64,000 bases of DNA from Trichobilharzia szidati (Eukaryota; Platyhelminthes; Trematoda; Strigeidida; Schistosomatidae), in NCBI GenBank assembly GCA_944472155.2, contig OX235277.1:18858804-18922803 (forward strand), written 5' to 3'. Position numbers and translations under genes: made by a program. Below, one piece after another: positions 57,790 through 64,000 of this stretch. Below the pieces are notes generated by a model that was not told the DNA's origin, ran no database searches, and saw only the letters and a list, made by a program, of their open reading frames with translations. The first letter of the stretch is position 1. The number at the start of each line of letters is the position of its first letter.

Positions 57790-58014
57790 CTTCACATTCC
57801 CAGTGGAACATAGAGCTTCAAGCTACAGGCTTGAAGTTTCAGTGGCAGTGTTTACTTTTACAGGATGGGTTTGCTAGCCTCATGTGCAACCTTTCCTCTT
57901 TACCAGCTTTATTGCCAGTTTAGCGAGGTAAAGGAGTGCGTCTGTGGCCGGGGATCGAACCCCAGACCATGTGCATGGTCGGCAAGCATCCTAACCACTG
58001 TGCCACCGACGCAC
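57790..58014 (-). mobile_element. tRNA-derived SINE (family T) with body
   Basis: tRNA-like head 58014-57936 has a perfect 7-base outer pairing GTGCGTC/GACGCAC, A box TGGCACAGTGG and B box GGTTCGATCCC. Body follows to about 57790. The anticodon arm is self-complementary, unlike a working tRNA. Confidence 0.78.
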
Positions 58015-61000
58015 ATATACTTAGCATTTACACAACACAAAAGCACTGCCAAGATTTTTCTCTGAAATCACTTTCTAATAACGATTTGTTTCACAAATGA
58101 CTGCGATTTGTAACACCTACACATGCAAATTGCAGTGATTTTTGAGTTTGTCTCCGACTTTATCTGAGATTCTCTCTCAGACTAATTCTTTTATCATTAG
58201 GTCTTGTGAATGTATAACAAAAATTGAATATTTAATTTAGTATGAGGGAGTATGAATCATAAGACTTATCACTAACGCCGAAAACCTTTATTTTCATGTG
58301 CATCACATTTTCCCAGATCTCTGCAGTTCAGATTTCTATTTTAATCTAAGACATTCAAGAAAACTTGAAGTAGATGATTGCTTAACTTCGATCCAGTGAA
58401 GAAGGCTTCTTCTCCTCTATCCACTTAAAAACTATAATAAAATTAAATGCCACATTTCGGTTCATATTAGTTTGTTCTAGCAATATATTGATCACTCATC
58501 AACAGTAGTGGTGTCTCTGTACATCTAGGACATTAGCAGTACTGCCTCTTTTAGGTGATGTCTTTATTTACATTGCTAACTCTAGCTGCCATACCATCGA
58601 GTTTGAAGAATATTTCACCAAATATACTGCGCACAAATAAAAAGATGTGTATAAAGGCATAAGAATGTTTTTGAGCTTTGCTTTCATGAAAAGTTTTCAA
58701 AAATGTGATCAATGTATGCTTTGTTTCGTTGAAATTCACACCACCAGGTAAATACACTCTCTTATTCCCATTTCATTTTCACGCGTGTGAATAGATTCCT
58801 TGTGAAGATTACTTGGGTAGAATATGATGCCAAGTTTCTGGCATTTCAGTGTTGGCTGAGTAGCCCCTGTTGACATATTTGCCTGTTTGAAGATTCATCT
58901 GTATTTCTCCGTTGTTTTGTGCACATGCTTCAGTAATATTAGAAGCACATCTTAAGACATGATGCATTGATGAAACCATCGTTGAATCGAACACGGAGAA
59001 TGACCGATCATATGACGCGATACACAAACCTTCAGAATAAAACAGTCATTTTATTAAATGTTAGTTTATAGGTCTGAAATCACGAAGTATAGTTCCTGTA
59101 TAAAGTATATGAACCCAACAAAAATGGAATTGGAAACAAACAGGAAATATTTATGTACAAGAAAAGAAAAATCAAAGTCGTGCGTGGGAATGTAGCATAC
59201 AAGTACTCACATCATCTGATTGGAAGTGGTAAAAAAGAGCAACAACAAACGGATACACATTTATAGGAATGAATCCTTAGGGAAAATGATAGAATAACTT
59301 CACAGATATCGGATTCTAAAGATAAACTTCGATATTCTTATAAATATAGATGTACATGAATCGGAGTGTGTACAGTTTATCTAAATGATCCACGTATGTA
59401 CATAAACAGTCGTTTGGAGATGTGCTTAGACTAAAGTTGTGTCACATATCACAAAAATTGCCATCTTCAGCTAATAAAACATCAGTTACTTCATTGTAGA
59501 TAAATGTGAGAATATCTGATTAATGCCTTATGGAATTTTTATATACTAAAAAAGCATGTACACTATACAAACTGAGTGATGTTTGTCTGTATTGAAGAAT
59601 TCGTTCCAGAAGAACTTCTTGGGAAGAAAATCTCCTTTCCGAAAACTGTACTTCCAATGAGCAGCTTAAAATCGTCGTAAGAAAGGAAAACCTATTTCAT
59701 CGAAGATAGTTCAGCTTTTCAAATTACTGTAAAATTGCAAACGAGAATATCGTTCCATCCTATTCTTTTTGAACCACCTTACACTTGTTCCAGAAAAGAA
59801 ATTGCTTGTTCAGTTATGCCTTTATCTACTTGAAATTAGCGGAATGAATTTGTCTCAGGTTGTTTTTTAAAGAGATTAGTGTACGGGAGGGCAATGTTTA
59901 TCCAACTTAATATACCGCACCTTGTTTTAGACTTTCATCTCAACCTCCACGTAACCGTTTATTAATTGTGGGTTGCGAAATGTCACCCAAGAGTTACGTT
60001 TATGTGATTTTTAGTGATATGAGAGAAGGTGGTGATTTGCAAGTACACAGTACATTCATTAGTTAGTGAGGAAAGCAGCGAGATTACAATTAGTCATCAC
60101 AGAACTTCAACCGAGTCACTTATGTTGATATTCTGCAACAAACTGTTACCAAGATATTCAGTGAACTGAAAGATTCTGCAAAAACTGTCTTCCTTGCTTC
60201 ATTAAAATTCAAAATTAAACCATCTGTAATTTTCATTTTCAAAATAGAGAAGATTAGTCATAATATTACTTCAATTTCAACAATTCAAGAATCTGTTTAA
60301 CGCTGAAGTAATGGAAGTAGTTTCACATTATCTCTATGAATTCTAAACAAAGTTTGAAAGCAAACATCAACCATGTTAATGAAAACAAATACGTCGTGAT
60401 ATTATAAGATATTGACTGCAGAGAATACTAGTAAATGATTTCATATACACTGATAAATCCTTAACTGGGTAGCATCCAGGTAGACCAACAATTCATCTAA
60501 CTGTAGTGTTCAATTAATACAATATACCATCACCACCTACCTCAACCTTTCCCTAGTCAAAGTCAAACATGCAGAAGTAATGTTAAATGACCAAAGGGAA
60601 GGATCACATTTGTGATATTAAACTAAGTCACTGAAGTTTATTTAGTGATAGATTTCGACAGTGAATTGTTAAAAGGCATCGAATGATACCAGATGATGTG
60701 TGTTCATGAATTGTGTGCTTGTTTAGAAATGACCTAACTTCTGTTACTAATTAATTTACCTGAACCCTGAGTGTAACATAGGGCTTCTGTGATACACTTG
60801 CTACACCACATAACGTCCTAATCTATTTGGCATTATGAAGATCTTTCAGATCGTACATAGGCAGATTAGTATGCAGGAGAGAAATGCCTGTGCAATTGCA
60901 CATAACATACCACGTTTTAGGCTCTCGTTTCTTGCTTATTGAAGGTCTCCACTTCCAACTCCAAAATAATGACTAATTTAACTCAAGTCCCCGGGGTTGG

Positions 61001-61271
61001 CCAGTCGAAAAGTGATTTTATGAAACTTTTAACCGGTTCGCTGCAAGAAAAATCCTCCAATTCTTATAGCTGCATTCAACGGTCCTAATCATGGTGTTGC
61101 TAACCCATCAATCGGTGAAACATTTGATGATTAGTGGAAGTTACCTGATACTATTTCTGCGAATTTTACACTAAGCTCAAGTGAAAACGTCAAACATATT
61201 TGCACGTCGTCTTATTAAAATGTGGATTCATTTTTCCAACACTTAAAGAATATGGAAACATAAATACACGT
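58015..61271. other. Long stretch with nothing recognised
   Basis: AT-rich, frames of at most about 72 residues. No repeats shared with the rest of the window noticed. Confidence 0.5.
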
Positions 61272-61612
61272 TATCTAAAGTTTGGTTTGTAAGGATTAGT
61301 TATGTTTTACGAGTTGATCACGGACTGATATCAGTTAGAGAACCATTGAAAACCAGGGAGTACTGGAAGTTAGAATTCATGAGCCATTGAATCGGGTCCC
61401 AGTGGCTGAATGGTATACGAGCTTGCCTTGTAACCGGAAGGTCCTGGGTCCGAGTCCCAGTGGGTGCGTACTGCCGATGATTCCCAAACTAGGATGAAAC
61501 AGCAGCTGTCCAGTACTCCCTGGTTTTCAATGGTTCTCTAACTGATATCAGTCCGTGATCAACTCGTAAAACATAACTAATCCTTACAAACCAAACTTTA
61601 GATAATTATTCT
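61272..61612 (+). mobile_element. SM-alpha type SINE with inverted flanking tail
   Basis: tRNA-like head 61396-61464 (A box TGGCTGAATGGTATACGAGC, B box GGTCCGAGTCC), hammerhead 61468-61516, tail to 61612. The tail is also present in inverse upstream (61272-61365), so the locus can fold into one long hairpin. Confidence 0.8.
61468..61516 (+). ncRNA. Hammerhead ribozyme fold, one core change
   Basis: Stem I GTACTG (61468-61473) pairs with CAGTAC (61511-61516). Core box CCGATGA (61474-61480) where the canonical box is CTGATGA. Stem II uses TCC/GGA; GAAA at 61496-61499; stem III ACAGC pairs with GCTGT; C at 61510 is the predicted cleavage position. SM-alpha hammerheads are known in schistosomes. 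Confidence 0.65.
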
Positions 61613-61972
61613 GATGCTCGCTAGTGACTTGCTACAGGTTGGAGCTTCCTGCAGTTCTAGTGAGAAGTCGTGACCAGTGAGGTCCAATTAGAAGTCACGT
61701 GTGGATGGATTTCCACCAACGACAATAGTTGGGGTCGCGCTAAAATCACGAATTGGTAGAAGTTAGAATTCATGAGCCATTGAATCGGGTCCCAGTGGCT
61801 GAATGGTATACGAGCTTGCCTTGTAACCGGAAGGTCCTGGGTCCGAGTCCCAGTGGGTGCGTACTGCCGATGATTCCCAAACTAGGATGAAACAGCAGCT
61901 GTCCAGTACTCCCTGGTTTTCAATGGTTCTCTAACTGATATCAGTCCGTGATCAACTCGTAAAACATAAATA
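61613..61972 (+). mobile_element. SM-alpha type SINE, tandem second copy
   Basis: From 61759 it repeats 61366-61566 with an offset of 393 bases and no difference noticed by eye. Includes tRNA-like head and hammerhead. Confidence 0.82.
61861..61909 (+). ncRNA. Hammerhead ribozyme fold, second copy
   Basis: Same bases and pairing as 61468-61516, offset by 393. Predicted cleavage after 61903. Same T to C change in the core box. Confidence 0.65.
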
Positions 61973-63099
61973 CACGTTAACAAACACTGAGACGACGAGT
62001 GACACGCTATTCTCACATATTTGTGAGAATATATATATATATAGAAGTGCACTAGTGTTATTGTGAGTTCGATGTTACCTATGACAGGACCCCAGTAAAC
62101 TGCTAGTAATGAACGCCATATGCACTAACAAAATACATTTTAATTCAAGAAATATTAGATATTTTGAATTTATAGCGTCCATACATGAAAGAATCTTCTT
62201 TCAAATGAAAGGCTGATCTAATTCGTGGCAGTGACGGAACTTCATGTCACCTCGTCTCTACTTCAACTTTATTAGTCACTATGTCTACTTCATATACTCC
62301 AAGATTATTAAAAATAGCGACGACAGGATATTCTGTCTGCAATCGGATCTCATATTCACTGATAAATCCGAAACTACTTTTGCTAGGCATACGTGTATTT
62401 ATGTTGTACATTTATGACAACACTTCAATAGCACTTACTCCCAGTATCTAATGATGAAGGTCGAGATTCAATAGAATTTTAGGATTAACAACGGGAAGAT
62501 TACGTTTGAGGCATGGAACATAATTATTAAAGTAAGGAACATGTGTTGTAAACCAGAGTCCTCCCGAGGAATGTTAAGTGCCGAATCATCTTTAGTATAG
62601 TAATGCTCAAATAATGGAATTGCTCTCAGTACCCGAGTATAAAACAATGTGTTTCACTTGAGGCCATATGTAAGTTATGAGGACGTCGTATCAGCGCTGG
62701 CCCTCATACTAACTGTTTTGCACATTTCCGAGCACTTTTCAGGAAAGAAATTCTTCAGAAAAGAAGTAAAGTCAAGCTCTTCAGCATCATGAAGAATACA
62801 GAATGCCTATATGCGATTACATATTTATTGATAAATTATAAACGCTCTAGCTGTCTAGAACTGATGCCAACGGAACTCACTTCCTCTACTCCCTGTTGAA
62901 AATCAATTATGAAGTAGTATGCTTAAAATGAATAATTTCTTTAGTAATAGACGGAATCATTATAGTAAGAAAAGTGTTCATGTAAAGGTAATCTCCTAAT
63001 GGATTTCACATCTAGCTACCATTCACTGCTATGTGATAACAATAATTTCTTCAACTATTAATAAAACACGTGTAACATGAGTTGATTTTTCTGATTTAT
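61973..63099. other. No gene recognised
   Basis: Contains a short (AT)n at about 62029-62042. Otherwise unassigned. Confidence 0.5.
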
Positions 63100-63960
63100 C
63101 CAAAGAGTTACAGATGAATTTAGTGATTCCATTCTGTCATTTCAGTAACATCCTCAACATATATCGACAGCAAATGAATAGGGGAGATTTTATTGTGATT
63201 TATCCTAAACGTTCGCCAACTAGGGAGTCACACAAACGTGGTATTATAACAATACTTCAACGAAGTAATAAGTTTTCAGTCAACACCTCTGTCACCAATA
63301 TAATAACGCCGAATATTTGAAGCGTACAATTATCTGTTCATGAAATACGGATGAAAGTGTTAATTCCAAAAATTTATTCTAGAGTTTCACATAATTCTAG
63401 CGGTGAGTATAATGTGCATCACTGAATCCTCATGAAGAACATATGAAGCCAGTGTAAAAGTTGGTGCACACTGCAACTTCCCAACACAGTGGTATATTTG
63501 AAATAGCACATTGTGACACCATAGTAATGATCGCCGAAATATCACAAAGGAATTCGATATTGTAAATAATGAATATGAGGAAACTCTCCGAAAGTATATT
63601 TTGTTAGCATTGAGAAAATGTTCACACCGCCATAAGAAACGAAATGTGCGAGGAAAACACTGGTGTTGGAATATCGCCATTACCTTGACATGACAACGAA
63701 TAAAGTATTATACTGCGAGGAAGAGGAAGTCATCGTTTAGAAATATGCATATTCGAGATTCATTACTACATATTAAGACAAGTCGAATAATCACAGTACA
63801 GTAAAGCGATTTCTATGATTTACGTAGACAGAGATATAACACTGATATTTTATACAATTTCAGTGTAACACTCACCACCTGTCGATGCAAAACACATGCA
63901 ATAAATGGATTTTTAATAACATACCTAAATATAGTTGCTGGTAAATCAATGTCTTTGTGG
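63100..63960. repeat. Old duplicated block, copy 2
   Basis: Counterpart of 44335-45700. Best conserved stretch is ATGTGTTTTGCATCGACAGG on the minus strand (63900-63870). Confidence 0.7.
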
Positions 63961-64000
63961 TTATTATCAAATTAGAAATGATAATGAAAGGATCTCAGAG

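Noticed and set aside
57936..58014. Functional tRNA gene
   Set aside because: Outer stem and boxes are good, but the anticodon arm is self-complementary and the sequence continues into a shared SINE body.
1..64000. CRISPR arrays, bacterial operons, prophage or toxin genes
   Set aside because: The regular repeats seen are microsatellites or SINE/LINE copies, and genes show spliceosomal introns; nothing prokaryotic was found.

Overview
The window is AT-rich eukaryotic DNA that looks like a schistosome (trematode) genome. The evidence is the mix of repeats. There are tRNA-derived SINEs carrying a hammerhead-ribozyme-like module (SM-alpha type), many RTE-like (SR2/SR3/Perere type) LINE fragments, a CR1-like LINE with a PHD finger in ORF1, and several Penelope-like (PLE) fragments with GIY-YIG endonuclease domains. 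The introns are very long and filled with these repeats. No bacterial operons, CRISPR arrays or functional tRNA genes were seen. Exact species is not claimed.

Two host genes are recognisable. (1) A TXNL1-like gene (thioredoxin domain plus PITH domain) lies on the minus strand. Exon 1 is at 16563-16772, exon 2 at 14140-14325, exon 3 at 10140-10271 and a further PITH exon at 358-451. The gene continues off the left edge, so it spans more than 16 kb. (2) A CoREST/RCOR-like C-terminal coding block (LSD1-binding linker plus SANT2-like domain) is present twice, head to head, at 39935-40840 (minus) and 40988-41773 (plus).

Layout. 1-12.9 kb: TXNL1 introns packed with RTE-like, PLE and SINE fragments. 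12.97-20.96 kb: left arm of a large inverted duplication holding TXNL1 exons 1-2 and its upstream DNA. 20.96-30.37 kb: the spacer, with one CR1-like LINE (about 21.2-26.25 kb), unique DNA and a 496-base N gap (29658-30153). 30.37-37.44 kb: right arm, an inverted and diverged copy of the left arm with exons 1-2 of TXNL1. 37.43-38.71 kb: an open LINE endonuclease ORF that abuts the arm end. 38.78-42.70 kb: a second, tighter palindrome containing the two RCOR-like copies around a spacer of about 75 bases. 42.7-64 kb: mostly non-coding DNA with old diverged duplicated blocks, a PLE insertion with its own inverted repeat, degenerate LINE pieces and a tandem pair of SINEs with nearly complete hammerhead folds.

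The genes do not form an operon or pathway. The shared theme is inverted duplication, seen at four scales: about 8 kb arms, about 2 kb arms, about 570-base arms in a PLE, and SINE or PLE-terminal hairpins of 100-200 bases. Whether the two largest palindromes are real or assembly products cannot be settled from the sequence alone.
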